NCBI GenBank assembly: GCA_003609755.1 | Contig: AP017991.1 | Coordinates: 4,451,001 to 4,515,000 of the forward strand | Length of the DNA stretch: 64,000 nt | Source of the DNA: Planktothrix agardhii NIES-204 | Lineage (GTDB): Bacteria; Cyanobacteriota; Cyanobacteriia; Cyanobacteriales; Microcoleaceae | Direction: 5' to 3' | Shown: in pieces, positions 1 through 7,744 of the stretch | Numbering within the stretch: the first letter of the stretch is position 1 | Layout of the letters: each line of letters begins with the position of its first letter | Position numbers and translations under genes: made by a program | The notes under the pieces: model-generated | What the model was told of the DNA's origin: nothing | Databases searched by the model: none | What the model saw: the letters and a program-made list of their open reading frames with translations, nothing else

Positions 1-865
1 TTTGGGATGAATTTATCCCCCCATTTCTTAATACTTTTCTTACACATAAATCATAAGCAAAATTCGGCCCCCCACTGGTTGTTCCCCGATATTTGGAAAT
101 AGTTTGTAACCAGCGTAAGGGATTTTGAACAAACATTAAAGGAGACATTAAAACCACCGGAAATCCCCCGAATAAAGGTTCTAAAACCCCACCAATTAAT
201 CCCATATCATGATAAGGAGGCAACCAAATTACCCCCGTACTTTCCGGGGAATGACCAAAACAATCATAAATTGCTGTTAAATTATGTAATAGATTTTGAT
301 GGGAAATCATTACCCCTTTAGGGGTAGCAGTAGAACCGGAAGTATATTGTAAAAAGGCAAGAGTTTGACTATTAATAATAGGAGGTTGCCAAGTCTTTCC
401 AATTTCATGATCTAAGATATCTGTTGCAAACCAATTCAACGGCGCAATATCAGACATAGTTGGAAAAAATCGCTGTAAACCCGATAATGTGGCTTCAGTG
501 GTTAAGGCAACCGTGGCATTTGTATCAGTAATAATCGCTTGTAAACGAGGCAAAGATCGATCGGGTCGAGGGGGATAGGCGGGAACGGCAATCACTCCGG
601 CATATAAACAACCGAAAAATGCGCTAATATAATCTAACCCCGGTTGATATAGTAATAAAACTCGATCTTGAGGTTGACAAATAGCTTGTAATTTACTCGC
701 AATAGTTTGAGCTTTTTGGTTTAATTGTTGATAAGTTAATGTAACCGTTTCCGATTCTCCATCAACTAAAAATGTATAAGCAATCTGATTCGGTTGCTGG
801 ATTGCCCGATGTTGTAAAAGTTCAATTAAAGTGGTGGCTTTTAAAAAATCAAATGAATCAGTCAT
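1..865 (-). CDS. Fatty acyl-AMP ligase, N-terminal part (runs off the left edge)
   Basis: An adenylate-forming enzyme that would activate a fatty acid as acyl-AMP for transfer to a carrier protein. The frame is open from the ATG at 865 to the left edge, about 288 codons. The N-terminus (MTDSFDFLKATTLIELLQ) and the blocks FFGCLYAGVIAVPAYPP, ATPKGVMISHQN, WLPPYHDMGLIGGVLEP and TTSGGPNFAYDL match the complete paralogue at 1911-3713. The last 14 or so codons (after YDLCVRK) no longer resemble it and read VLRNGGINSSQ, so the gene may be divergent or broken close to the edge. It lies on the same strand as the hydroxylase-like gene and the second ligase. Seen: motifs and open frame. Inferred: substrate is a fatty acid, because the FAAL-type spacing is kept. 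Confidence 0.85.
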   Translation of the reverse strand, partial: MTDSFDFLKATTLIELLQHRAIQQPNQIAYTFLVDGESETVTLTYQQLNQKAQTIASKLQAICQPQDRVLLLYQPGLDYISAFFGCLYAGVIAVPAYPPRPDRSLPRLQAIITDTNATVALTTEATLSGLQRFFPTMSDIAPLNWFATDILDHEIGKTWQPPIINSQTLAFLQYTSGSTATPKGVMISHQNLLHNLTAIYDCFGHSPESTGVIWLPPYHDMGLIGGVLEPLFGGFPVVLMSPLMFVQNPLRWLQTISKYRGTTSGGPNFAYDLCVRKVLRNGGINSSQ

Positions 866-1037
866 GAAAAAAAATAGGTAATGTTTTGTGATCTATCCTA
901 TCATTTATAGGGTTTTTTTCCCTCCATCCGTAGTTCGTCATTATTCAAGAATTAAGGATTTTCTTAACTCTTAAATCTTGAATGAATGAGCGATTGTTGA
1001 TCACGGATCATGGGTTACGGACAGGGACATTTTGCTT

Positions 1038-1823
1038 CTAGGGTGAGGTAATACTGTCCTTCTGGGCAGCAAAGATTTGTTCTAAGCGAACATCCCATTT
1101 CCGTTGATTCGTGTAGCCATCTTGAACAAAGGGAGATATTGTAATTAATTTGAGAAACAGTTCATTAATAATCGACAGAGGGAAGCGTAAAGGACGCATA
1201 ATATCTAAGAATAAAACGACTCTCACGCCATCGGTTTCGTTCCAAGCTTCATGGGGAAAAGAATCATCAAAAATCATACATTTTCCTTCTTGCCAATGGC
1301 GGGTTTCTTCTCCGACTCGAATTCGGCATTTTTCGCGGGGTTCAGGGATTTTTAATCCTAATAAACAACGAATCACTCCTTTATAGGGCCCTCGATGTTC
1401 AGGAATATGTTTTCCAGGTAACAAAATTGAAAAAAATGCCGTTTTCATCCCTGGAATTTGTTCTATTAAACGGGTGGTTTCTGGACAGCGTTGGCAATTT
1501 TTATCGACTTTAATTCCATAGCCATAGAAAAAATAGGTTTTCCATAAATTATCCTGAGTGGTGCTATAGCCTTGATCGGGGGAAATATCTTGAAAATTGG
1601 GTAGTTGTTCTTGAACTTTCAGAATTTGCTCTAATTCTTGCTGAATTAAATGCCAATTGGTTTCTAACTCTTTTGACCACTGAAATTGAGTAGAGTCAAA
1701 AAAAGCTGTATTCCCAATTAATGAATATTCAGGAATTAATTTTTCAAATGTCCATAATATTTTTACTCCGACTTTATACAATAGAAAATACCTGATTTTT
1801 TCTGATATTTTTTCTTGTTTCAT
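1038..1823 (-). CDS. Aspartyl/asparaginyl beta-hydroxylase-like 2-oxoglutarate dioxygenase
   Basis: 261 residues matching the aspartyl/asparaginyl beta-hydroxylase fold (Fe(II)/2-oxoglutarate dioxygenases). The C-terminal half has the expected order: PGKHIPEHRGPYKGVIRCLL with candidate iron ligand H143, then IRVGEE, then FDDSFPHEAWN with the second iron-ligand histidine H191, then an arginine at about 201 in GVRVVLFLD for 2-oxoglutarate, ending with MRPL. It sits between two fatty acyl-AMP ligase genes on the same strand. In cyanobacterial lipopeptide clusters enzymes of this family hydroxylate an aspartate or a lipid tail; that role here is an inference from context. The start ATG at 1823 has no clear Shine-Dalgarno sequence. 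Confidence 0.82.
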   Translation of the reverse strand: MKQEKISEKIRYFLLYKVGVKILWTFEKLIPEYSLIGNTAFFDSTQFQWSKELETNWHLIQQELEQILKVQEQLPNFQDISPDQGYSTTQDNLWKTYFFYGYGIKVDKNCQRCPETTRLIEQIPGMKTAFFSILLPGKHIPEHRGPYKGVIRCLLGLKIPEPREKCRIRVGEETRHWQEGKCMIFDDSFPHEAWNETDGVRVVLFLDIMRPLRFPLSIINELFLKLITISPFVQDGYTNQRKWDVRLEQIFAAQKDSITSP

Positions 1824-1859
1824 GTTGATTGTAATGATAGGAAATCAAAGGTTTTTGGT

Positions 1860-1898
1860 GGGTGCGTAGGGGCGGGAGAACCCCGCCCCTACGCACCC
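1860..1898. repeat. Perfect GC-rich hairpin between FAAL and hydroxylase genes
   Basis: A 17-bp perfect stem (1860-1876 with 1882-1898, left arm GGGTGCGTAGGGGCGGG) around a 5-base loop. It lies between the stop of the ligase gene (1911) and the start of the hydroxylase-like gene (1823), both read leftwards. It has no T-run, so it is more likely an interspersed palindromic repeat than a terminator, although it could attenuate read-through. Confidence 0.85.
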
Positions 1899-1910
1899 TA
1901 CGGTTGACTT

Positions 1911-3713
1911 TTAAGAACGATTGGCTAATTCTGACAATTGACTGGTTTCTGTGTCTAATCTCCATTGTCCAACACTATCTAAACTCCCTTCTAAAAATTT
2001 AGTCCGACAAGCACGACGTTGAATTTTACCACTGGTGGTTTTAGGAATAGTTGTGGTTTTTAATAATACAATTGCAAAGACATCCACGGTATTCTGTTCG
2101 GCGATCGCCTGACGAATAGCATTGACGACTTCCTCAACGTTCAAGTTTCGTAAATACCGCCGTTCGATTTCTGCGGCAATAATTAACTGTTCTCCGAGTT
2201 CCGTTTCCACCGAAAACGCCGCACTATGTCCAGCACGAATAGCCGGGTGACAGGTATCTAGGGTAGCTTCAATTTCCTGGGGATAACGATTTCTTCCCCA
2301 CAAAATCATCATGTCCTTGATCCGTCCCGTAATATACAATTCCCCGTCCTGTAAAAATCCTAAATCTCCCGTGCGTAAATAGGGCCCCCGTCCCTCGACA
2401 TAAACCCGAAAGGTGGTTTCCGTGTCTTCGGGTTTATCCCAATATCCCAAACCCACACCTTTCCCCGATACCAAGATTTCACCCACTTGATCCGCGTCCC
2501 GGGACGTTAACTCTTGCGGATCAACAATCATCACCTCATCTGCCAACCAGGGGAAGCCACAACTGACTAGCGATCGAGTTTTTCTGGACTGTGGGTTATT
2601 AGCCAGTGATGTTTCCTGTGTTTGGATGACTTGATTGTGTTCTAGGGCGACGGGATCAACCCAGAGAATATTAGGGGTTTGGTGTTTGTGTCCACCGGAA
2701 ATAAATAGGGTAGTTTCGGCCATTCCGTAGCAGGGATAAAACGCCTCCGGTTTGAACCCACAGGGGCCAAAAATTTCTGCAAACCGTTTAAGGGTGTCCC
2801 AGCGTACAGGTTCAGCCCCGGAAAAGGCCACATCCCAGGAACTTAAATCTAACTGTTCTAACTTTTCAGGCGTCGCTGTCCTACAGACTAAATCATAAGC
2901 AAAATTTGGCCCGCCACTGGTGGTAGCCTGATATTCAGAAATCGCTTCTAACCAACGAAAGGGTTTTTGGACTAAAGCAACTGGGGACATCAAAGTAACG
3001 GGAAATGATCCATATAAAGGTTGAACAACTCCCCCAATTAATCCCATATCGTGAAATAGGGGAAGCCAAATTAACCCCTTACTATTATTGTGATGGCCAA
3101 AAGCCTTATAAATAATTGCCGAATTATGCAAAACATTTCCATGGGTAACAATTACCCCTTTTGGGGTTCCGGTGGAACCAGAGGTATATTGTAAAAAAGC
3201 GACGGTATCCCCGTTAATTGGCGGTTTTTGCCAGTCTATAGCGAGGTTTTGATCCAAAAGGTCATCGGTCGCCACCCACCGTAGAGACGTGCCACGGCGC
3301 GTCTCCTCCTCTTTCTCCACAGAAAATTGTATTTTTAACTGTTCAATTAATGCTTTTGTGCTTAAAATTGCCCGACATTGAGAAGATTCTAAACGGGTTT
3401 GTAGCTTAACAATTGCTTGGGGGGAGACTGGAGGGTTATCGGTAACGGCGATCGCACCCGCATATAAACAGCCAAAAAACGCCGCAATAAATTCTAATCC
3501 CGCACTATAGGGATAAACGACTAAAACCCGATCACCTGGGGATAAAAATGATTGTAAATAAGATGCAATTTGGACAGCTTGTTGATGTAACTGTAGATAG
3601 GTCAGGGTTTGCTGACTCGTTTCTCCGTCGGCTAAAAACCGATAGGCGAGTTGATCTGGTTTATGTTCAGCGCGATCGCGCAATAAATCGACTAAATTAG
3701 AAAAACTGCTCAT
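1911..3713 (-). CDS. Fatty acyl-AMP ligase (FAAL), complete
   Basis: 600 residues, the usual length of a stand-alone FAAL. The P-loop-like motif TSGSTGTPKG is at 177-186; downstream come WLPLFHDMGLIGGVVQPLY, TTSGGPNFAYDL, FSGAEPVR, YPCYGMAET and the hinge region TGRIKDMMILWGRNRYPQEI, with the catalytic-lysine context KTTSGKIQRR near the C-terminus. It should make a fatty acyl-adenylate for loading onto an acyl carrier protein. No carrier-protein domain is fused. Residues about 136-146 (ETRRGTSLRW) are encoded by a short palindromic genomic repeat at 3281-3306, an in-frame insertion absent from the partial paralogue at 1-865. The start ATG at 3713 faces the glycosyltransferase gene across 75 bp filled mostly by a tandem repeat. 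Confidence 0.93.
   Translation of the reverse strand: MSSFSNLVDLLRDRAEHKPDQLAYRFLADGETSQQTLTYLQLHQQAVQIASYLQSFLSPGDRVLVVYPYSAGLEFIAAFFGCLYAGAIAVTDNPPVSPQAIVKLQTRLESSQCRAILSTKALIEQLKIQFSVEKEEETRRGTSLRWVATDDLLDQNLAIDWQKPPINGDTVAFLQYTSGSTGTPKGVIVTHGNVLHNSAIIYKAFGHHNNSKGLIWLPLFHDMGLIGGVVQPLYGSFPVTLMSPVALVQKPFRWLEAISEYQATTSGGPNFAYDLVCRTATPEKLEQLDLSSWDVAFSGAEPVRWDTLKRFAEIFGPCGFKPEAFYPCYGMAETTLFISGGHKHQTPNILWVDPVALEHNQVIQTQETSLANNPQSRKTRSLVSCGFPWLADEVMIVDPQELTSRDADQVGEILVSGKGVGLGYWDKPEDTETTFRVYVEGRGPYLRTGDLGFLQDGELYITGRIKDMMILWGRNRYPQEIEATLDTCHPAIRAGHSAAFSVETELGEQLIIAAEIERRYLRNLNVEEVVNAIRQAIAEQNTVDVFAIVLLKTTTIPKTTSGKIQRRACRTKFLEGSLDSVGQWRLDTETSQLSELANRS
3281..3306. repeat. Interspersed palindromic repeat inside the FAAL coding sequence
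   Basis: A copy of the GTAGAGACG/CGTCTCTAC palindrome family (other copies at 6627-6650, 7681-7708 and 39921-39954). Here it is a whole number of codons in frame and encodes about ten residues of the acyl-AMP ligase in a region between core blocks. Confidence 0.85.
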
Positions 3714-3721
3714 ACCTTAAT

Positions 3722-3769
3722 ATAGAGTCCTAAAGGACTCACTACATAGAGTCCTAAAGGACTCACTAC
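3722..3769. repeat. Two tandem 24-bp units with a perfect 16-bp palindrome
   Basis: Two identical 24-bp units (3722-3745 and 3746-3769), each containing the palindrome GAGTCCTAAAGGACTC followed by ACTAC. They fill the 75-bp gap between the divergent acyl-AMP ligase and glycosyltransferase genes. Related units occur at 18605-18674 (ileS leader) and 36013-36055 (tyrS 3' side), so this is a dispersed repeat family rather than a dedicated operator, but its position means it must overlap any promoter for these two genes. Confidence 0.9.
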
Positions 3770-3788
3770 GATCAAGGTACAGTTTAGT

Positions 3789-5012
3789 ATGAAAATTGCC
3801 ATTATTTCCTCTGGTTTTTTCCCCGTGATTGATGGGGTTACGGTTAGTGCGATGATGCGACTCCAGAAGTTAAGTCAATGGGGACATGAGGTTTTATTTT
3901 TTTGTCCCGACTATAGCACCATTGAAAGTGTTTATCCCAATTGGCGAGAATATAGCGGCAATATTTTACCAGGTGTGCGAGTTTATAATTTACCTAGTAC
4001 GCCATTTTTAGGATTAGATTTTGAACGTAACCCTTCTATTAAATCCTATTCTATTTTATTAAAAGAATTAGAAAAATTTCAGCCCGATTTAGTTCATGTT
4101 GATGAACCAGAAAGGCTATTTTTTGGATTTTTTAGACGGGCTGGAATAGACTATGCTAAAAAAGCAAATATTCCCTGTATTGCGTTTTTTAGAACTTGGT
4201 TTTTATCCTACGCTGAAGATTATATTCCCTTACCTAAATTTGCGGTAGAAATCATTAGAGAAATTTTTAGAAGGATTTTTGCTTGGATTTATAATGGCTA
4301 TGATGTCACCTTATTTACCAGTAAAATCACCTATCAACTCGCCCCCCAAATGTCAATTCATAATGCGGTTTATGAGAATTTAGCCGGATTTGATGCCCAA
4401 CGCTTTAACCCTAATTTAAAAGAAGAAGATTTTTTTAAAAAATATTATAATTTACCCGAATTAGATCGTTTAACTAAATTGATTTTTGTCGGTCGTCTAA
4501 CCCCCGATAAAGGTTGGAATTTTACTTTAAAAACCATGGCAAAAGTTGCAGAAAAAATTGATTTAGAAAAAGTCGGTTTTATTATTATTGGGGATGGACA
4601 AATGCAGGACGAAATCATCGCAGGTTTAACAAAATTTACCCGTCATGTCTATTTCCTGGGTCGGGTAGCCTATGACCAAGTTCCGGCGGTTTATGCTAAT
4701 AGTGATATTCATATTACCACCTCGGAACGGGAATCGAGAGGATTAACCGTATTAGAGGCTTTTGCGTCCGGTATTCCCGTATTAGCTCCCCGGGCGGGAG
4801 GGTTAGTTGAAAATGTTATAGATGGGGAAAATGGATTTTTATATACTCCTCAAGATCCAGAAGATTTTACACACAAATTAAAGCAATTAATCGAAGATCC
4901 TCTATTAAGAAAAACCCTAGGAAATCAAGGAATGAAATCCGTCGGTAATTATAGTTGGGATGTAGTAATTAAAAATTTAGTTGATATTTGGGAACAAAAA
5001 ATTTCAGAATAG
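3789..5012 (+). CDS. Glycosyltransferase family 4
   Basis: 407 residues with the GT-B fold layout of GT4 enzymes: N-terminal MKIAIISSGFFPVIDGVTVS (acceptor side) and a C-terminal nucleotide-sugar half with LIFVGRLTPDKGW, FIIIGDG and the E-x7-E region ESRGLTVLEAFASGIPVLAP, then GGLVENVIDGENGFLY. It would transfer a sugar from a nucleotide donor to a lipid or glycan acceptor, probably at the inner face of the plasma membrane. The N-terminal half resembles sulfolipid-synthase-like enzymes, but no feature here identifies the sugar or the acceptor. It is divergent from the acyl-AMP ligase gene, so joint control and a role in making a glycolipid are possible but unproven. Confidence 0.9.
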   Translation: MKIAIISSGFFPVIDGVTVSAMMRLQKLSQWGHEVLFFCPDYSTIESVYPNWREYSGNILPGVRVYNLPSTPFLGLDFERNPSIKSYSILLKELEKFQPDLVHVDEPERLFFGFFRRAGIDYAKKANIPCIAFFRTWFLSYAEDYIPLPKFAVEIIREIFRRIFAWIYNGYDVTLFTSKITYQLAPQMSIHNAVYENLAGFDAQRFNPNLKEEDFFKKYYNLPELDRLTKLIFVGRLTPDKGWNFTLKTMAKVAEKIDLEKVGFIIIGDGQMQDEIIAGLTKFTRHVYFLGRVAYDQVPAVYANSDIHITTSERESRGLTVLEAFASGIPVLAPRAGGLVENVIDGENGFLYTPQDPEDFTHKLKQLIEDPLLRKTLGNQGMKSVGNYSWDVVIKNLVDIWEQKISE

Positions 5013-5040
5013 TTAACTGTTTGAATCCGAATCATTGGGG

Positions 5041-5068
5041 GAATTAAGAATTAAGAATTAAGAATTAC
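5041..5068. repeat. Heptamer tandem repeat (GAATTAA)
   Basis: Four head-to-tail copies of a 7-bp unit GAATTAA, the last ending in C. It is one of five heptamer arrays in the window (also 5219-5260, 45584-45632, 55744-55785, 59450-59519), the short tandemly repeated sequences typical of filamentous cyanobacteria. Confidence 0.85.
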
Positions 5069-5094
5069 TAGAGTCAATCAACAAACTGATATAG

Positions 5095-5141
5095 CAGGGA
5101 ACAGGCTGCGTCGTGAGCTTGTCGAACGAGAACAGGGAACA
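5095..5141. repeat. 47-bp repeat copy, also present inside cheA
   Basis: Identical over 47 bp to 61428-61474, which lies inside the CheA coding sequence. The core contains GTGAGCTTGTCGAACGAG and is framed by GGGAACA heptamers. Here it is intergenic, between the glycosyltransferase gene and map. Confidence 0.9.
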
Positions 5142-5154
5142 CCGGAACAGGGGG

Positions 5155-5218
5155 AAACACTTTACCGTCTGGGTTCCAAGATCCGTCTGGTGTCTTAACT
5201 GCCTTGGCGGTTGCTATA
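5155..5218. repeat. 64-bp interspersed repeat, copy 1
   Basis: Matches 35233-35296 with two differences over 64 bp; both copies begin after AACACCGG-type sequence and end in GGCGGTTGCTATA. Together with 5095-5141 and the heptamers on each side it makes the whole glycosyltransferase-map gap (5013-5250) a repeat mosaic. Confidence 0.88.
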
Positions 5219-5260
5219 ACTGATTACTGATGACTGATGACTGATGACTGTTAACTGATA
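5219..5260. repeat. Heptamer tandem repeat (ACTGATG) overlapping the 3' end of map
   Basis: Six 7-bp units of the form ACTGATN or ACTGTTA. The array extends into map (read leftwards), so the last codons and the TAA stop of map are made from the repeat. Confidence 0.87.
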
Positions 5261-6087
5261 CTAGAGCGATCTGTTAAAATTTCATAGCCGGTTTCGGTGA
5301 CTAAAACCGTATGTTCAAATTGAGCAGATAAGGCATTATCAATGGTTACGGCTGTCCATTTATCCGATAAAATTTTAGTAAATCGAGAACCTGCATTCAG
5401 AATCGGTTCAATGGCTAAAGTCATTCCCGCTTTCAATTTAACATTGGGTAAAGAATGGGTACGAGCATTAAAAACCGAGGGTTCTTCGTGTAGATTTCTT
5501 CCCACTCCATGACCTGTAAATTCTTCTACGATTTTATAACCATTGGCTTCTGTATAGTCTTGAACCGCCCCAGCAATATCGAGTAAATAAGCTCCCGCTT
5601 TGACCTGTTCAATGCCTTTATATAAGGCTTCTTCAGCCACTTTAATTAATTTTTTTGCCTCTGGAGAAACTTCACCCACCCCAATTGTAATACAAGAATC
5701 CCCATGAAATTCTTGATAATAAGCCCCGGTATCAACTTTTAAAACATCCCCGGTACGAATCACCTTGCGACGGTTAGGAATACCATGAACCACTTCATTA
5801 TTAATCGAAGCACAAATAGAAGCCGGAAATCCATGATATCCTTTAAAACTTGGGGTTGCTCCCATTTCCCGAATCCGTTTTTCTGCATAAGCATCTAAAT
5901 CCGCCGTAGTCATCCCTGGTTGAACCCGTTGGGAAATTTCTTTTAATACCGTAGCCACAATTTTTGCAGCTTGTCGCATAGTTTCTATTTCTTGAGGTGA
6001 TTTAATATAGATTCCTCTGCCACTTTTTTTAACTTGAGGGGAATTAGTTTGAGTCGGTTTAGATAGAAAATCAGCAAGAATATTCAT
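5251..6087 (-). CDS. map: Type I methionine aminopeptidase
   Basis: 278 residues. It removes the initiator methionine from nascent proteins. The five metal ligands of the pita-bread fold can be placed at D119, D130, H193, E227 and E258, with the substrate-contacting H101 in NNEVVHGIP. About 25 extra residues at the N-terminus precede the catalytic domain (starts near [12 protein letters not shown]), as in several cyanobacterial paralogues. The C-terminal residues SIS and the stop codon are written by a heptamer repeat array (5219-5260), showing that the repeat has replaced or extended the original end. Confidence 0.95.
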   Translation of the reverse strand: MNILADFLSKPTQTNSPQVKKSGRGIYIKSPQEIETMRQAAKIVATVLKEISQRVQPGMTTADLDAYAEKRIREMGATPSFKGYHGFPASICASINNEVVHGIPNRRKVIRTGDVLKVDTGAYYQEFHGDSCITIGVGEVSPEAKKLIKVAEEALYKGIEQVKAGAYLLDIAGAVQDYTEANGYKIVEEFTGHGVGRNLHEEPSVFNARTHSLPNVKLKAGMTLAIEPILNAGSRFTKILSDKWTAVTIDNALSAQFEHTVLVTETGYEILTDRSSIS

Positions 6088-6156
6088 CGTGTTCGGAGTT
6101 AAGTGTGTTCAGAGAAAATACCTTTAATAAATTACCCTAAAATTTCAAGTTTTGGG

Positions 6157-6597
6157 TTACAGTTCCAGACTAAAACTCCAACCCTGCTGTTTAAACCCTA
6201 AAGACTTATAGAATTGATGGGCGTTAGTCCGTTTTAAATTAGACGAAAGCATGGCTTTATAGCATCCCGCCTCGCGGCTGAGTTTGAGGGCTTCGTGCAT
6301 CATGGCTTTACCTATTCCTTGATTTCTATAACCACAAGTGACAATCACGGCATCAATAACCGCAGATTTGCTGTGATGCAAAATCATGGGAATAAATAAT
6401 AAGCTGAATGTACCGACTGGTTCATTGTTTAGCCATGCAATATAAATATTGTAGTTGGGAACTTGCTGAATTTGCTCAAAAATTTGTTCAACCTCCAATA
6501 GAGACATAGGCAATTCTCCATCCATTTCTGTATATAATTGGTTTAATAAATCTAAATCGCTAGATGTTACCCGTTTAATTTCTAATCGTATTGACAC
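6157..6597 (-). CDS. GNAT family N-acetyltransferase
   Basis: 146 residues, a single GNAT domain. Visible elements are the N-terminal IKRVTSSDLDLLNQLY, the beta-strand region NIYIAWLNNEPVGTFSLLFI, the acetyl-CoA pyrophosphate loop CGYRNQGIGKAMM (the R/Q-x-x-G-x-G/A signature) and the C-terminal NAHQFYKSLGFKQQGWSF. It should acetylate an amine on a small molecule or a protein; the substrate cannot be deduced. It is downstream of the peptidoglycan-binding gene on the same strand, with a repeat copy (6627-6650) between them. Confidence 0.87.
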   Translation of the reverse strand: MSIRLEIKRVTSSDLDLLNQLYTEMDGELPMSLLEVEQIFEQIQQVPNYNIYIAWLNNEPVGTFSLLFIPMILHHSKSAVIDAVIVTCGYRNQGIGKAMMHEALKLSREAGCYKAMLSSNLKRTNAHQFYKSLGFKQQGWSFSLEL

Positions 6598-6626
6598 AAT
6601 TCTCCTCGATCTTCAAAGAGAAAAAA

Positions 6627-6650
6627 AGAGACGTGCAAAGGCGCGTCTCT
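6627..6650. repeat. Palindromic repeat (AGAGACG/CGTCTCT family)
   Basis: An imperfect 10-bp stem (6627-6636 with 6641-6650, one mismatch) in the short gap between two leftward genes. It is the same family as 3281-3306, 7681-7708 and 39921-39954. Confidence 0.8.
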
Positions 6651-6667
6651 GGGGGCGGTAATGATAT

Positions 6668-7459
6668 TTAGTTCGTGAACCCGTCTAAATTGAAGACCTT
6701 TTCTTCAGAACTACTCCCTAAATCTGTGTTTTCGTTTTCAGTTAAATTAGGATTTTCTTCTGTTAAACGAGTGGGCGTTTCGGGAAGCGACGATTCACTA
6801 TTTAAAGCTGTCCAAGTTGTTTGATTAACTTGATTACTGGTTTCTAAGCCTTGGGCAATTTGAAATTCATGCAGTGCGGCCAGGGTGCGAGAACCCAAAA
6901 TCCCATCAATTCGGCCAGGATTATATCCTTTCGCCTCCAAACGTTCCTGTAATATACGAACGTCCGTTCCCCGGGAACCTCTGGATAAAACAGTATCCTC
7001 TTTAACTGTAACCGAACTAGCAACTTGAGGCTCCGCCGATAAAGCTTGCCAGGTGTCGCGGTCTACAACCCCGGTCACTTCTAATCCTTTAGCCTGCTGA
7101 AACGCCTGCACCGATGCCGTTGTCCGAGGGCCAAAAACACTATCAATTTTACCTGGGGTGAACCCATGGGCTTTTAAGCGTTGTTGTAACCCCGTGACTT
7201 GGGAGCCTTGAGTGCCTTGGGATAATACCCGTTCCCGATGGCGAGGGGGTTGAGTTTCAGGTTGATAAAAGGGTTGAGAAAACAGTTCCCGTCTGGCTGT
7301 TTCTGCGTCTGTAACGCTTGAGTTTACCCCGGAATTACCGTTTTCCTGCCAGGATTCTGTGATTCCTGAACCAGAATTCGATGTTGCGAAAGCAACGGGA
7401 ACAAATACAGGAAGAACTAAAGAAAACAAGCCGGCAATAATAGCAGTTTTAATCCCCAT
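6668..7459 (-). CDS. Secreted protein with two peptidoglycan-binding (PG_binding_1) domains
   Basis: 263 residues. An N-terminal signal peptide (MGIKTAIIAGLFSLVLPVFV, with A-F-A just after) is followed by a linker and two PG_binding_1 repeats: GSQVTGLQQRLKAHGFTPG...FGPRTTASVQAFQQAKGL at roughly 90-145, and GTDVRILQERLEAKGYNPG...LGSRTLAALHEFQIAQGL at roughly 165-215. The C-terminus is a polar, probably disordered tail. No catalytic domain is fused, so it probably anchors to or senses the cell wall. Seen: signal and repeats. Inferred: periplasmic location. Confidence 0.88.
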   Translation of the reverse strand: MGIKTAIIAGLFSLVLPVFVPVAFATSNSGSGITESWQENGNSGVNSSVTDAETARRELFSQPFYQPETQPPRHRERVLSQGTQGSQVTGLQQRLKAHGFTPGKIDSVFGPRTTASVQAFQQAKGLEVTGVVDRDTWQALSAEPQVASSVTVKEDTVLSRGSRGTDVRILQERLEAKGYNPGRIDGILGSRTLAALHEFQIAQGLETSNQVNQTTWTALNSESSLPETPTRLTEENPNLTENENTDLGSSSEEKVFNLDGFTN

Positions 7460-7680
7460 GGCTTTTACCCTATTTTTATAAAGTTTAACTTTACTAAATT
7501 CAAGTTTCTGAATTGAATCTTAGCATCAGGAGGCGATGAAGAAAAGAGTAAGTTGTTAAATTTTTACATAAAATTAGCCCTCTCGATCATCAAGGGGGGT
7601 AATAATATAGAAAAATCCGATCAAACTCAGATTAATGAAATCCAATTATAGATGCTACAGATTATCCCTCTACCCACGGT

Positions 7681-7708
7681 GTAGAGACGTTGCATTCAAC
7701 GTCTCTAC
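7681..7708. repeat. Perfect hairpin of the GTAGAGACG family
   Basis: Perfect 12-bp stem GTAGAGACGTTG (7681-7692) with its complement at 7697-7708 and a 4-base loop CATT, placed 36 bp beyond the rpe stop codon. It may act as a terminator-like structure but has no T-run. Confidence 0.87.
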
Positions 7709-7744
7709 GGGAGGAATCTGTAGCCAACATTTCATGATGGAATA

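Noticed and set aside
1150-1386. Plus-strand ORF of 78 codons opposite the hydroxylase-like gene
   Set aside because: It is antisense to a protein with intact motifs and has no recognisable features.
3722-3769. Two identical 24-bp units looking like a minimal CRISPR
   Set aside because: The units touch each other without spacers and are palindromic repeats found elsewhere in the window; no cas genes are near.
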